Part shown: positions 7,296 through 14,906 of the stretch, piece by piece
How positions within the stretch are numbered: the stretch's first letter is position 1
Layout: the number at the start of each line of letters is the position of its first letter
Virus record (IMG/VR): IMGVR_UViG_3300034980_000230
Span: 1-26,322 of that record
Reading direction: 5' to 3' (one strand)
DNA: 26,322 bases
From: a virus
Translations under genes and position numbers: made by a program
Notes under the pieces: model-generated
What the model saw: only the letters and a program-made list of their open reading frames with translations
Told to the model about the DNA's origin: nothing
Database searches by the model: none

Positions 7296-8306
7296 CTACA
7301 CCTCTTCAGAGCAAAATTCAGCAATCTCAACATTGTCACCATTTGAGTAGTGACTGAGAAGCTGTACTATTTCATTAACACAAAGAATGGACCTGACGGG
7401 GCATGACCGTAGAACCCAACGGTTGCTCCCTTGGTCCAGCCCATATGACCTGTCTTGACCGGGCCTGTCTGATACCGCAACCCAAGAATCGCTTGGTTTT
7501 ACACCATGAATATCCGCAATAGCCTCAACAAGATGCCTTACCGAAATCCTGTCAGGCCCCCATATGTTTACCGTCAATACGTCTGATGTCTCAATTGACG
7601 ATTTCAACAGCAGTTGCCCCACCTCAATAAGAGTTTCAGCAAATTCTGTTACATGAACCCACTGCCTTATCTGGTCTCCCCCGCCATGAAGGGGAACGGG
7701 CTTGCCATTTGAGATCATCCTACAGGCTATAGGGACAAGCTTCTCAGGGTATTGGCCGTCACCCCAAGCATTACACCCTCTTGTGATCGCAGCTTTCAGA
7801 CCAAAAGAGCGAGCAATAGACCGCACGGCCATTTCGCCAGCAGCTTTTCCGGCGCTGTAAGGGGATGACGGGTTGAGTGGGGCGTTTGTTGGTGCCCCCA
7901 TGCGTTCATATTTGGTGCCAAAAAGGTCGCCATAGACTTCATCAGTTGAACAATAAAGCAGCGGAATCTTCTGCCTCGCGCATATCTCCGCAACATTCTG
8001 CGTACCGACAGCGTTTACAAACATCGCCAAGCCCGGTTCAGCAAGGGATCGGTCTACGTGAGACTCAGCGGCAAGGTGGAACACAATGTCTGGATTTATC
8101 TCTTCAATAAGACAAGAGATGCTTTCATAATCGCAAACATCAGACTGAACGGTATTTTTGCTGCCTATCAAGCCGACAATAAAGTCCCATTTTGTAGCAG
8201 CGTAGGTTCGCTTATCAAGCACAACAACGTCAACACCCTGCTCTACCAGCATAGAGACAAGATGGTGGCCTATAAATCCAGCGCCCCCCGTTACAATGGC
8301 TTTCAC
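7296..8306 (-). CDS. rmlB: dTDP-glucose 4,6-dehydratase-like enzyme (RmlB-type extended SDR)
   Basis: 336 aa, with a GTG start at 8306 overlapping the upstream stop. It is an NAD-dependent short-chain dehydrogenase/epimerase: nucleotide-binding GGAGFIG (residues 7-13), LDKRTYAATKWD as in RmlB 'LDkLTYAGN', HLAAESHVDRS (77-87), the STDEVYGD dehydratase signature (S120, T121, D122, E123) and YSAGK with Y150 and K154. PEKLVPI and GGGDQIRQWVHV complete the RmlB pattern. The family converts dTDP-glucose to dTDP-4-keto-6-deoxyglucose, the precursor of rhamnose and related 6-deoxysugars. It sits between two virion genes and near a giant glycosyltransferase. No RmlA or RmlC is in the window, so host enzymes may supply or finish the pathway. 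A related GDP- or UDP-sugar dehydratase cannot be excluded. Confidence 0.85.
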   Translation of the reverse strand: MKAIVTGGAGFIGHHLVSMLVEQGVDVVVLDKRTYAATKWDFIVGLIGSKNTVQSDVCDYESISCLIEEINPDIVFHLAAESHVDRSLAEPGLAMFVNAVGTQNVAEICARQKIPLLYCSTDEVYGDLFGTKYERMGAPTNAPLNPSSPYSAGKAAGEMAVRSIARSFGLKAAITRGCNAWGDGQYPEKLVPIACRMISNGKPVPLHGGGDQIRQWVHVTEFAETLIEVGQLLLKSSIETSDVLTVNIWGPDRISVRHLVEAIADIHGVKPSDSWVAVSDRPGQDRSYGLDQGSNRWVLRSCPVRSILCVNEIVQLLSHYSNGDNVEIAEFCSEEV

Positions 8307-8614
8307 TTAGCCTTCTTTGGCGCTTTCTTGGCTACGGGCTTCTTTGGTGCTGCCTTCTTTGGTGCTGCTTTCTTTGGTGCTGCTTTTTTCTCAACCACAA
8401 TCACATCAACAGCAGGGGCCGGTGCGGTGCGCTCTGGCGCTGGCTTTGCCATTGGGCTTTCAGGTTTAACAAATCCAGCGTTCATCATGGCAACCAATTC
8501 GTCACCATCAACGTCTGCCTCCCATCGGCCATTTCGCTGTTCAACAACAATTAGCCGCTTTCCACACCGAACCGAGCCATCAAAATCTGTACCAATAGGC
8601 TTAACAACAAACAT
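8303..8614 (-). CDS. Small virion-cluster protein with KKAAP repeats
   Basis: 103 aa, ATG 8614 with GAGG five bases upstream. Residues 1-55 form a small folded part (VKPIGTDFDGSVRCGKRLIVVEQRNGRW, DVDGDELVAMMNAGFV). A Pro/Ala linker follows, then a histone-H1-like tail of repeated KKAAP units ending KKPVAKKAPKKAK. The tail is encoded by three exact or near-exact 15-bp DNA repeats. Its stop overlaps the GTG start of the rmlB-like gene. It follows the connector gene. The tail could bind DNA or be an acceptor surface; neither is shown. Confidence 0.6.
   Translation of the reverse strand: MFVVKPIGTDFDGSVRCGKRLIVVEQRNGRWEADVDGDELVAMMNAGFVKPESPMAKPAPERTAPAPAVDVIVVEKKAAPKKAAPKKAAPKKPVAKKAPKKAK
8340..8384 (-). 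repeat. Three 15-bp tandem repeats encoding KKAAP
   Basis: On the plus strand, TTCTTTGGTGCTGC(C/T) occurs three times in a row (8340-8354, 8355-8369, 8370-8384), the copies differing by at most one base. Read on the minus strand they encode repeated Ala-Ala-Pro-Lys-Lys units at the C-terminus of the 103-aa protein. Such repeats change copy number easily by slippage. Confidence 0.9.
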
Positions 8615-8621
8615 CTGTACC

Positions 8622-9188
8622 TCACGTCATAGCAAAGGCCCGAACGTATGGTGCCAATATAGCCGCAACAGCATCAGGAATCCCTGACGTACTGCGCTTA
8701 TACTGGTATCTACCGGACTTTTCAAAGGTCAAGCCCACGTTCCGGCTTGCGTTAAAATGGAAAGCAACCAACATGGCTGTCCCAAACTTGAGATCATGCT
8801 TCACTTCTGGATTAGAGCCTGCCGTGTACTTAATTTCCACTTTTTGGCGCCCATTGGTAAAAAATGAACCACTACCAGTCAGACGGATAACGCCCGACCT
8901 TTCATCAATATAGTAGTCAGTAGCAGAAACAGAAGACCCGTCATTAGTTACTGCCGCAACCGAAGACACTGGAAAGTTTCTAAGTACAATCTCATTCACA
9001 CCACCGCCATCAACATTGTACTTTTCGTCATACGTTGTTGACGTGATAGCGGCTACCCCACAGTAGTTAGTGACCTGAACCTCTGCCATTGGTATCAAGT
9101 TTGACTCAATAAGCGTGTCATGCATGGTCACCCCCGCAGGGATGCCCATAAAACGCTTTGCTTGCGGTAATGTGAGGTAATTTGCCAT
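8622..9188 (-). CDS. Head-tail connector (adaptor) protein
   Basis: 188 aa. The N-terminus YLTLPQAKRFMGIPAGVTMHDTLIESNLIPMAEVQVTNYCG matches the start of phage head-tail connectors (HK97 gp6-like), in which a helix pair 'D.ll..li..A...ve.y.g' is followed by strands and loops. The next strands (EIVLRNFPVSSVAAVTNDG; DYYIDERSGVIRLTG) match the 'l.l..~PV.sv.sV..dg..~...~y.~d...G.i' pattern. These proteins form a ring under the portal. It begins right beside the stop of the preceding gene. Length is normal for the family. Confidence 0.75.
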   Translation of the reverse strand: MANYLTLPQAKRFMGIPAGVTMHDTLIESNLIPMAEVQVTNYCGVAAITSTTYDEKYNVDGGGVNEIVLRNFPVSSVAAVTNDGSSVSATDYYIDERSGVIRLTGSGSFFTNGRQKVEIKYTAGSNPEVKHDLKFGTAMLVAFHFNASRNVGLTFEKSGRYQYKRSTSGIPDAVAAILAPYVRAFAMT

Positions 9189-9680
9189 TTAGATTGCTTC
9201 GATTGTTGGCCTGTAGACTGTATGCTTGCCCACTCCAGACTTGGAAACCAAGTTTTTAGAGAGCAGCGCCTTTATTGTAGGCATCCATTCGTCATCTTGC
9301 AAACGGGCAGCAGCGATAGCCTCACGTTTTCCGATTTCTTTTTTATCTTTAATTGCGGTGAGCAGCAATTCCTCTTTGCCTGAAAGATTCTTGCCGTCTT
9401 TTCCCGCAGTCGAAAGGGCATCCACCATGGCCCGCTCTGCCAATTCTTTTTTGGCTTGATCTGTAACGTCTGTCCAACCGATCAGCGTGAACATAAGGGC
9501 GTCCCTGCACTCTATAGTTTGTATGAAAAACGTGTGCGTAGTGCGGTCATCAAATTTGAAATAAACCGCATGGCTTTCAACGACCTCTGCATATGAAGCG
9601 CGGCATACCGGGTATTCATGGCCAACATCATCGCCTTGGTATCGAAGCACATAGTTAAAATCAGGTATATCTGTTCTCAA
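9189..9680 (-). CDS. Unrecognised 163-aa protein with possible winged-helix end
   Basis: The start is TTG 9680, supported by an excellent GGAGG site six bases upstream; no ATG competes. The N-terminal half looks like a beta-rich domain (FNYVLRYQGDDVGHEY, AVYFKFDDRTTHTFFIQTIE). A Lys-rich helical linker (GKDGKNLSGKEELLLTAIKDK) follows. The last 40 residues (DEWMPTIKALLSKNLVSKSG, then VGKHTVYRPTIEAI) have the helix-turn-helix plus wing shape of a winged-helix DNA-binding domain. It lies just downstream of the capsid gene and its terminator, an odd place for a regulator, so it may be a minor head protein instead. Function unknown. Confidence 0.55.
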   Translation of the reverse strand: MRTDIPDFNYVLRYQGDDVGHEYPVCRASYAEVVESHAVYFKFDDRTTHTFFIQTIECRDALMFTLIGWTDVTDQAKKELAERAMVDALSTAGKDGKNLSGKEELLLTAIKDKKEIGKREAIAAARLQDDEWMPTIKALLSKNLVSKSGVGKHTVYRPTIEAI

Positions 9681-9708
9681 GCTTCACCTCCCTCTGTGGA
9701 ATGATAAC

Positions 9709-9743
9709 AAAAAAAATGGGGGAGCGCCCGTAAGCACTCCCCC
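9709..9743 (-). terminator. Strong intrinsic terminator after the capsid gene
   Basis: On the minus strand GGGGGAGTGC-TTACGG-GCGCTCCCCC forms a roughly 10-bp stem with one mismatch/wobble and is followed by ATTTTTTTT. It lies 24 bases past the stop of the major capsid gene and before the 163-aa ORF. It would reduce transcription of the connector, sugar and tail genes relative to the capsid gene. All elements of a rho-independent terminator are present. Confidence 0.88.
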
Positions 9744-9766
9744 AAGACCCATAGAAAGGGTTTAGA

Positions 9767-10840
9767 TCATCCGGGGGTAATGCCCGTGACCAGTGCAGAC
9801 CCAAGTTGGTTTGCTGGTACAGCAGCGCCATCCCAAAAAATGTCGAATGTATCATCGACAGATGTTGTCTTGGCAAGCGGCATAACTGTAGTGGGAGTCA
9901 ATTCCTCAATCCAGTTAAAACGCTTGTTGATTACCAACAGGTTTGTTGATGCGCCAGCAGTGCTGGTCTTGAGGTACGTCTGCTTAGAGTCTGAGCCCTT
10001 AGCTGTGACGTAAGACCAAGTATCAAGCATGTTGGTATCAGGAATCATTGGGATTCCATCATAGGTGCGAACCCGGAAGCCAGCAGCCACCTCAACACTA
10101 TCGTTGAATACCTGACGTTGACCAAGTGCCTTGTTCAGAGCGCGAAGGCCACCGTAGGAGCCTACGATAACAAGATCACTGCGGTTAGCAGAGCCCTTCA
10201 CCAAGTCGATCGCCTTGTCCAAGTTACTCAGAGTCAAGGTGTTGCCGTCAGTCAACGTCAACGCGCCTTCCATGTTATTCACTACCTGTGTACCAGTAGA
10301 GGTAGCGGAAGCGCCATATGTGTTGCATGCGGTCAAGAAGCCCTCTGTAGAGTGAGCATCACCAGAAGACCAGTCGCTTGCAGGGTCACCGAGCAGAAGA
10401 CCAGCATCAAGAAGACTATTAAAGTCCTCAAGCTTCTGCATCATTTCCTCTGCCATGATGTCGATGTACGAACGACCAGTAGCTTGAAGCTTGCGGGAGA
10501 TAGCACCGCGAGACACCAAAGTCTTATAGTCGAACGTGCGGCGGGCATAGGCTCCAACTACGGATGTAGGTGCAGTGCCGTCAGCAACCCAGTCGTTACC
10601 AGCACCCGCACTGGCTTCAGTACGTGTGTTGACAAGAGCAGATTGCCCCTGACCGGGACGGGTATCCATAACTCCCAAGATTCCGTAATGACGGAGCGAA
10701 AGCTGTTGAATAATCCGGTTAGTAAGGTTTTGAACAAGCTTGGCACCAGCGCCAGTAGAATCAAGAGTGGTTGCCCGCTCAAAAGCCTCCCGTCGCTTAG
10801 GGTCCAGTCCTGCCCACATTTGTTGCGTATAATCAGCCAT
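9767..10840 (-). CDS. Major capsid protein, HK97-fold type
   Basis: 357 aa, ATG 10840 with a strong GGAGG site. It begins MADYTQQMWAGLDPKRREAF, has an N-terminal helix, then LVQNLTNRIIQQLSLRHYGILGVMDTRPG and ARRTFDYKTLVSRGAISRKLQATGRSYIDIMAEEMMQKLEDFNSLLDAGLLLGD. The C-terminal half has YDGIPMIPDTNMLD and LLVINKRFNWIEELTPTTVMPLAK. The E-loop/spine-helix/P-domain order and the 'v.~g.p~~~~~~~' loop near residue 255 fit HK97-type capsid proteins. It follows the protease/scaffold gene and ends at a strong terminator, as expected for the most abundant virion protein. No cleaved delta domain is obvious; the scaffold is encoded upstream. Confidence 0.85.
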   Translation of the reverse strand: MADYTQQMWAGLDPKRREAFERATTLDSTGAGAKLVQNLTNRIIQQLSLRHYGILGVMDTRPGQGQSALVNTRTEASAGAGNDWVADGTAPTSVVGAYARRTFDYKTLVSRGAISRKLQATGRSYIDIMAEEMMQKLEDFNSLLDAGLLLGDPASDWSSGDAHSTEGFLTACNTYGASATSTGTQVVNNMEGALTLTDGNTLTLSNLDKAIDLVKGSANRSDLVIVGSYGGLRALNKALGQRQVFNDSVEVAAGFRVRTYDGIPMIPDTNMLDTWSYVTAKGSDSKQTYLKTSTAGASTNLLVINKRFNWIEELTPTTVMPLAKTTSVDDTFDIFWDGAAVPANQLGSALVTGITPG

Positions 10841-10860
10841 GATGGTTAATCCTCCGGGGC

Positions 10861-11466
10861 TTAGTTGAAATCAGGGTTGTGAATGTGACCGTCAAGAGAT
10901 CCGGCCATCAGGACGGCGCGAAGGGCCTCCTTCAGATCGTTTCGGCTTGGCAGCTTGTCGGAACCATGGACGCGCTTGTTGTAATAAAGCACATCTTCAA
11001 AATCCCGAGCCACTGCTGCGACTGCGGAACCTTCAGAGTCGGTCTCCAGAATACCGAGCATTTGCTCATCTGGATGCTTGTCCTTGGTGCGAATCTCGTC
11101 AGAGAAGCGGCGACCAGCACGGCGGGCAGGCTTTGCAGCCATGCGTGCAAGCTTTGATTCCATGGCAGCAAGACGTTCGCGGAGAGCGATTTTCTCTGCG
11201 TCCTCTTCTTGACTCTTGGCCTCTTCTGCTTCTACATCACGCTTTTGCGCGGTAGACACAAGGGCCTCAAGAGAGCGTGCAATCGCGTCCATGCGATCTT
11301 CCGGCTCTGCTGTAGCATCGTCCTGATTTGGGGTTTGTGCCTGCATTTGGCCTACAATGGCCTCAACAGAGCGTGTCAAAGCATCCACCTTCTCGTTGAG
11401 AGCGACAGTTGCCGCAATCTCTGGTGCCGTGGATGCACTATCTGTGCGTTCGACTTCGTTGCTCAT
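10861..11466 (-). CDS. Nested scaffolding protein (internal start of the protease gene)
   Basis: In-frame ATG 11466 (MSNEVERT...) is codon 575 of the 775-aa gene and has AGGAG about eight bases upstream. It would give a 201-aa protein consisting only of the helical scaffold part: two related heptad segments (ALTRSVEAIVGQM and AIARSLEALVSTAQ), then a long charged coil and an ordered C-terminus (DVLYYNKRVHGSDKLPSRND) likely to bind the capsid protein. This is the lambda C/Nu3 arrangement, in which scaffold is made in excess over protease. The ribosome site and frame are seen; independent translation is inferred. Confidence 0.6.
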   Translation of the reverse strand: MSNEVERTDSASTAPEIAATVALNEKVDALTRSVEAIVGQMQAQTPNQDDATAEPEDRMDAIARSLEALVSTAQKRDVEAEEAKSQEEDAEKIALRERLAAMESKLARMAAKPARRAGRRFSDEIRTKDKHPDEQMLGILETDSEGSAVAAVARDFEDVLYYNKRVHGSDKLPSRNDLKEALRAVLMAGSLDGHIHNPDFN

Positions 11467-13188
11467 CAGCGAGTCTCCTGTGGAATGGGCTTTTTCGGCC
11501 CGGTTATTGTCAGCGCCCAAAGCGGCACCAGCAAAATGTGTTGAACCCTTAGAGAGTACGGCATCACCGTCCTCAACTGAGTCCGTTAATCCTTCGCCCT
11601 CTTCTTTTGCGCTTTCAGCATAAAGGGCTTTTTCGTATTCGTCATGTGATCGGCACGGCATAAACGTGCCGCCCTCTCCCTCATGTGCGTAGAGCCCACA
11701 ACCAAGGGCTTCACCACGAAGCTTTGCCTTCTCTTCGTTGGTAAACTCATCATCCCCAAGAGGCTCAACGGGTCCAGTAGGGTTGTCATCCATTGGGCCG
11801 GGAGGATCTTCATAGACTGGCTCTGCTCTCATTTCAGGAGCCTTTTCGTCAGCCTTATCGTAGTATTTCTTTAGATGATTGTAAGCCTCTTTGCGCTCAT
11901 CATCTGAAATGTTTACGCCGCCTCTTGCGCCATTCACAGCGGCCATGGCTGATACGATGCCTCTCCAGATTGCAACCAGCTTGTCATCAACCATCCGAGC
12001 AATGGGAAGCTTATAAGCGCCCTTGTTGTCTTTTGGCTTATCTGAATCGTAGTAAATGTGAGCCTCGGCATATCGGGCCCAATTGTCTCCGCTATCCCCA
12101 AGGATTTCGTCGCGGGCAGTTGTGTCCCAATTCCAGTCTCTATCGTAATCAATTGGAAGGTCAGCAAAAGAAAGTATTTCTCGTTTTTCCTCTTCGTCCT
12201 TCAGGTCTTCCTCTTCGTCTTTTTTATCGTCTTCAAGATCCTCAATTTGGTCCTCATCATCCTTGATGGCACCCTCATCGTGGTCCTCTTGCTCTTCTTT
12301 GTCCTCTTCGGCACGCTCTTGCTCTTCCTCAATCTCGCCCTGTGACTCGTCCTCTTCACCAATCTCGTCTTCAGCTATGGCCTCATCTTCTCCCGCAGAC
12401 TCGTCCTCTTCATCTTTGGCGTCTTCTGCGGCATCACCATCATCCTCTTCATCTGGCTTCAGCCGGTGAGCCTCGTTTTGAGCACGAATAATCTCGTTTG
12501 TCTTACTGCGTACCATTCCAACTCCTTCCAAAAATGAATCTGGATTGCTTGGTTTGCGAGTCACGGCAAGGTGGTCAAGGTCTACTGCGTCAATGATGAT
12601 TCTCTCAATCTCTTCATCGTCTTCATCATAAATAACGCGCATGTCGGTGAACCAGCCACCAATAGACCAGCCAATCGTGTCTCCACGGCTAAGTCTTTCA
12701 ACAAGCATTTTCCCTTTATCTGTGTTTGTGTAAACAGCAGATGTGACTCTTAATACATATTCGTTTTCATCCAGAGCCTTTAGGCCGGGATGGGGGTTGA
12801 CCACCGTGCGCTGCTCAATCTCAGCGTTCATGGTGCGCCCAATCATTTGATCCCACTCGTCCTCATTATGACTTGGTACGTGGGATACGCCGCGCTGAAA
12901 CTGGCGAACCATGTCCTGCAAAGCAAGAAGCGACATTTCCGTGCCGTGCCAATCAACAGATGTGCTGCTTGCGATACCTACAACAATCTCTTGGTTTTCC
13001 TTTGCTCTGTCCTCGTCTATCTCTACCGGCTTCTCTGTTTTTTCATTTCTCACAGAGAGAGCGCCGGAAGATCCGACACTAAGCTGAACGGGGATTCTGC
13101 ACCTAACTTCACAAGAAAGACGGCCTTCCTTTCGGACTGGCGTTCCTATGACTTCTACGCCATCCAGCATTTCATTGAAATTAGGCAC
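10861..13188 (-). CDS. Prohead protease fused to acidic linker and scaffold
   Basis: 775 aa, GTG 13188. Residues about 1-235 are a prohead protease (S78-like): VPSHNEDEWDQMIGR with likely catalytic H107, and GWSIGGWFTD with likely S175, followed by DLDHLAVTRKPSNPDS. Residues about 246-335 are an extreme Glu/Asp run. Residues about 340-450 (DRDWNWDTTARDEI; KGAYKLPIARMVDDKLVAIW; NGARGGVNI; HLKKYY) are a domain often attached to phage proteases. Residues about 575-775 are a helical coiled scaffold (DALTRSVEAIVGQM; ALRERLAAMESKLARMAAKP) ending in a basic/ordered tail. It lies between portal and capsid. A separate internal start makes the scaffold alone. The protease would cut the scaffold and capsid parts during maturation. 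Confidence 0.85.
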   Translation of the reverse strand: MPNFNEMLDGVEVIGTPVRKEGRLSCEVRCRIPVQLSVGSSGALSVRNEKTEKPVEIDEDRAKENQEIVVGIASSTSVDWHGTEMSLLALQDMVRQFQRGVSHVPSHNEDEWDQMIGRTMNAEIEQRTVVNPHPGLKALDENEYVLRVTSAVYTNTDKGKMLVERLSRGDTIGWSIGGWFTDMRVIYDEDDEEIERIIIDAVDLDHLAVTRKPSNPDSFLEGVGMVRSKTNEIIRAQNEAHRLKPDEEDDGDAAEDAKDEEDESAGEDEAIAEDEIGEEDESQGEIEEEQERAEEDKEEQEDHDEGAIKDDEDQIEDLEDDKKDEEEDLKDEEEKREILSFADLPIDYDRDWNWDTTARDEILGDSGDNWARYAEAHIYYDSDKPKDNKGAYKLPIARMVDDKLVAIWRGIVSAMAAVNGARGGVNISDDERKEAYNHLKKYYDKADEKAPEMRAEPVYEDPPGPMDDNPTGPVEPLGDDEFTNEEKAKLRGEALGCGLYAHEGEGGTFMPCRSHDEYEKALYAESAKEEGEGLTDSVEDGDAVLSKGSTHFAGAALGADNNRAEKAHSTGDSLMSNEVERTDSASTAPEIAATVALNEKVDALTRSVEAIVGQMQAQTPNQDDATAEPEDRMDAIARSLEALVSTAQKRDVEAEEAKSQEEDAEKIALRERLAAMESKLARMAAKPARRAGRRFSDEIRTKDKHPDEQMLGILETDSEGSAVAAVARDFEDVLYYNKRVHGSDKLPSRNDLKEALRAVLMAGSLDGHIHNPDFN

Positions 13189-13244
13189 TGACTTTCCGAA
13201 GAGTTTGGCGAAACTGAACAGCGCCTCTTGCGGGCGTCATCTGG

Positions 13245-13273
13245 ATGGTATCAGGTTTCGACATTAACAACAA
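13245..13273 (-). promoter_or_regulatory. Possible late promoter for protease and capsid genes
   Basis: On the minus strand: TTGTTG, 17 bases, TACCAT, with TGA before the -10 (extended -10). It lies in the 142-bp gap between portal and protease genes. It is followed after four bases by ATGACGCCC, which also follows the promoter-like sequence upstream of the tail tube gene. This gap holds no gene; at its left end is a short GC hairpin (CGCC-CGCAAGA-GGCG), and next to the portal stop an A/T run that could form a weak AT hairpin. Confidence 0.35.
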
Positions 13274-13330
13274 CTTTGTATTTTACTAAATTAATTTGTA
13301 GACGCACGCAACCATTAAAAAGGTTTTTTT

Positions 13331-14899
13331 TTAATCCTCTATTGCTACGTCTTCATTTTCTGGAAGCTTATCTTCAGGGGATTCCGCTGGAAAGTCTGAT
13401 TCATCATCTTCTGCGTCATCATCAAGCTTCTGGTCAATCTCATCACCGCCATCCATGCTTGAGCCGCTAAGGGCATCCAAGAATTCTGAAAGGTCTTCAA
13501 CGGGAACGGGGCCGTAGCCGGGAGTATCTGTTCTTGGCACATCACCGCCAACAACGGGCATCATTCCCAACTCTGAACGAACCTCATTGATCGTCATTAC
13601 GCCACGGCGCATATAAACATCGTGCCTGTTTGCTACCTTTAGTTGGTCCTCTGGTGAGTGGGTCTTGCTTCTATCAAATGTGAATTTGATCTTGCCTTGG
13701 AAATCCTCTGGAATCATCCGTGGAATAATCTCAGAGTTAAACTTTGCCTGAATCAACTCAAGGATTGGCGTGATTAGGTGCGAAGATGAAACGTCCATTT
13801 GAACCATAGCGGTAGCGCGAGGCATCTGGTCTGTTGCTCCCATTTCTACCGGCATGACACCAAACACGCGCCAAATCATGCGGCGCATATTCTCTACCAC
13901 CTCAAGCATGGTCAATTCTTTAGGTGTTTTACGCAACTCAACCCATTTTGCATCAACAGAATTTGGGTTTGGGCTTGCAATGACTCTGATTTTGTAGTCT
14001 TTGCCCCTCATTGATTGAAGGTCTGCCTTGGCCCTATCAGCAGCCATGCCGCCCAACCCGCCAAGAACAAGAAGGCCGGGGGGTATCTCATCAGCATCCA
14101 TCGTCATCATTGCCATTTCAGACGATAAAAGAAGCGTAATCGCCTCAGTTATGACGGTTTCCATTAGCGGAATACCTACGGGCGACCTTGAGTTAGTGAA
14201 AAGCTTAAAAACACTAATCTGATAGGGTGTAAATTCAGCAACAACAGACTCTTCGCTGCCGTGTTCCGGCCCTAAAACGGGAAAACTGGTCCCAATAAGC
14301 CGCTCTGTATCTTTCCTGTAGCCAACCGTATACCCCTCTTCATCAATAAAGGGGGAAAATTCAGAGCCAAGCCAAGGCACTAACTCCTTAATTTCATAGG
14401 GATCTTCGAGAATTGCGTCATAACTTCCCACCAATTCAAGCACACCAGAGTCATAAAGCAGCAAATCTGTGACCATTTGGGTCATCATTTCTTGCCATGT
14501 CTGCCTATTATCGTTGGGAACGTCCAGAAAAAACTTCAAATCATCAGCAACTTTGGCCTGCTCTGCATACTCAGCACTGGACGGGTCGGCACTTGGCTCG
14601 ATGTTCCAGTCCCAAGTAGCAACACGCCTAACGATTGCGTCAATAGCCGACCTAATGTCAGGGGTCTTTACATATAAATCGAAGGTTTGCAGTGGGGTAA
14701 GCTGCCTACTGCTTTTATAATTCTGTAACGATGACCCGCTTGGTATTTTACCAATTGGGTATCTATTAACGGCCTGAACAAATCCTGTTCTCTTGTCAGC
14801 GGCCCTAAAGAAACCGTCTGGCCTATAGTCAGGGGCCTCTTTTTTTAAGGAAATGGCGGTTTGTGCTTGGCCCAGCACTCGCATAGGATTTTTCGGCAC
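13331..14899 (-). CDS. Portal protein
   Basis: 522 aa, with a GTG start at 14899 and GAGG five bases upstream. Features typical of portal proteins: TPDIRSAIDAIVRRVATWDWNIEPS near residue 80, a stem/wing region with YDSGVLELVGSYDA, the helix SPVGIPLMETVITEAITLLLSSEMAM, and the conserved KTPKELTMLEVVENMRRMIWRVFGVMPVEMG. The last ~60 residues are very acidic and disordered (DDDAEDDESDF). Portals form a dodecameric DNA channel at one capsid vertex and bind the terminase. It stands between terL and the protease/scaffold gene, the usual place. Length is normal. Confidence 0.88.
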   Translation of the reverse strand: MPKNPMRVLGQAQTAISLKKEAPDYRPDGFFRAADKRTGFVQAVNRYPIGKIPSGSSLQNYKSSRQLTPLQTFDLYVKTPDIRSAIDAIVRRVATWDWNIEPSADPSSAEYAEQAKVADDLKFFLDVPNDNRQTWQEMMTQMVTDLLLYDSGVLELVGSYDAILEDPYEIKELVPWLGSEFSPFIDEEGYTVGYRKDTERLIGTSFPVLGPEHGSEESVVAEFTPYQISVFKLFTNSRSPVGIPLMETVITEAITLLLSSEMAMMTMDADEIPPGLLVLGGLGGMAADRAKADLQSMRGKDYKIRVIASPNPNSVDAKWVELRKTPKELTMLEVVENMRRMIWRVFGVMPVEMGATDQMPRATAMVQMDVSSSHLITPILELIQAKFNSEIIPRMIPEDFQGKIKFTFDRSKTHSPEDQLKVANRHDVYMRRGVMTINEVRSELGMMPVVGGDVPRTDTPGYGPVPVEDLSEFLDALSGSSMDGGDEIDQKLDDDAEDDESDFPAESPEDKLPENEDVAIED

Positions 14900-14906
14900 A
14901 ACTACC

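Noticed and set aside
8058-8687. 209-aa plus-strand ORF over rmlB and the KKAAP gene
   Set aside because: It arises from the 15-bp repeats read backwards (Phe/Gly/Ala repeats) and crosses three well-supported genes.
10118-10849. 243-aa plus-strand ORF opposite the capsid gene
   Set aside because: It is the antisense shadow of the major capsid gene, whose protein features are clear. Translation is Cys/Arg/Ser-rich and not protein-like.
11793-12345. Plus-strand ORFs opposite the acidic segment of the protease
   Set aside because: They mirror the GAA/GAT-rich acidic codons, giving Ser- or Leu/Val/Phe-rich strings. No ribosome site or independent evidence.
13300-13335. Terminator after the portal gene
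   Set aside because: The AT-only dyad with an A-run on the minus strand has its T-run on the plus strand, where there is no gene to terminate.
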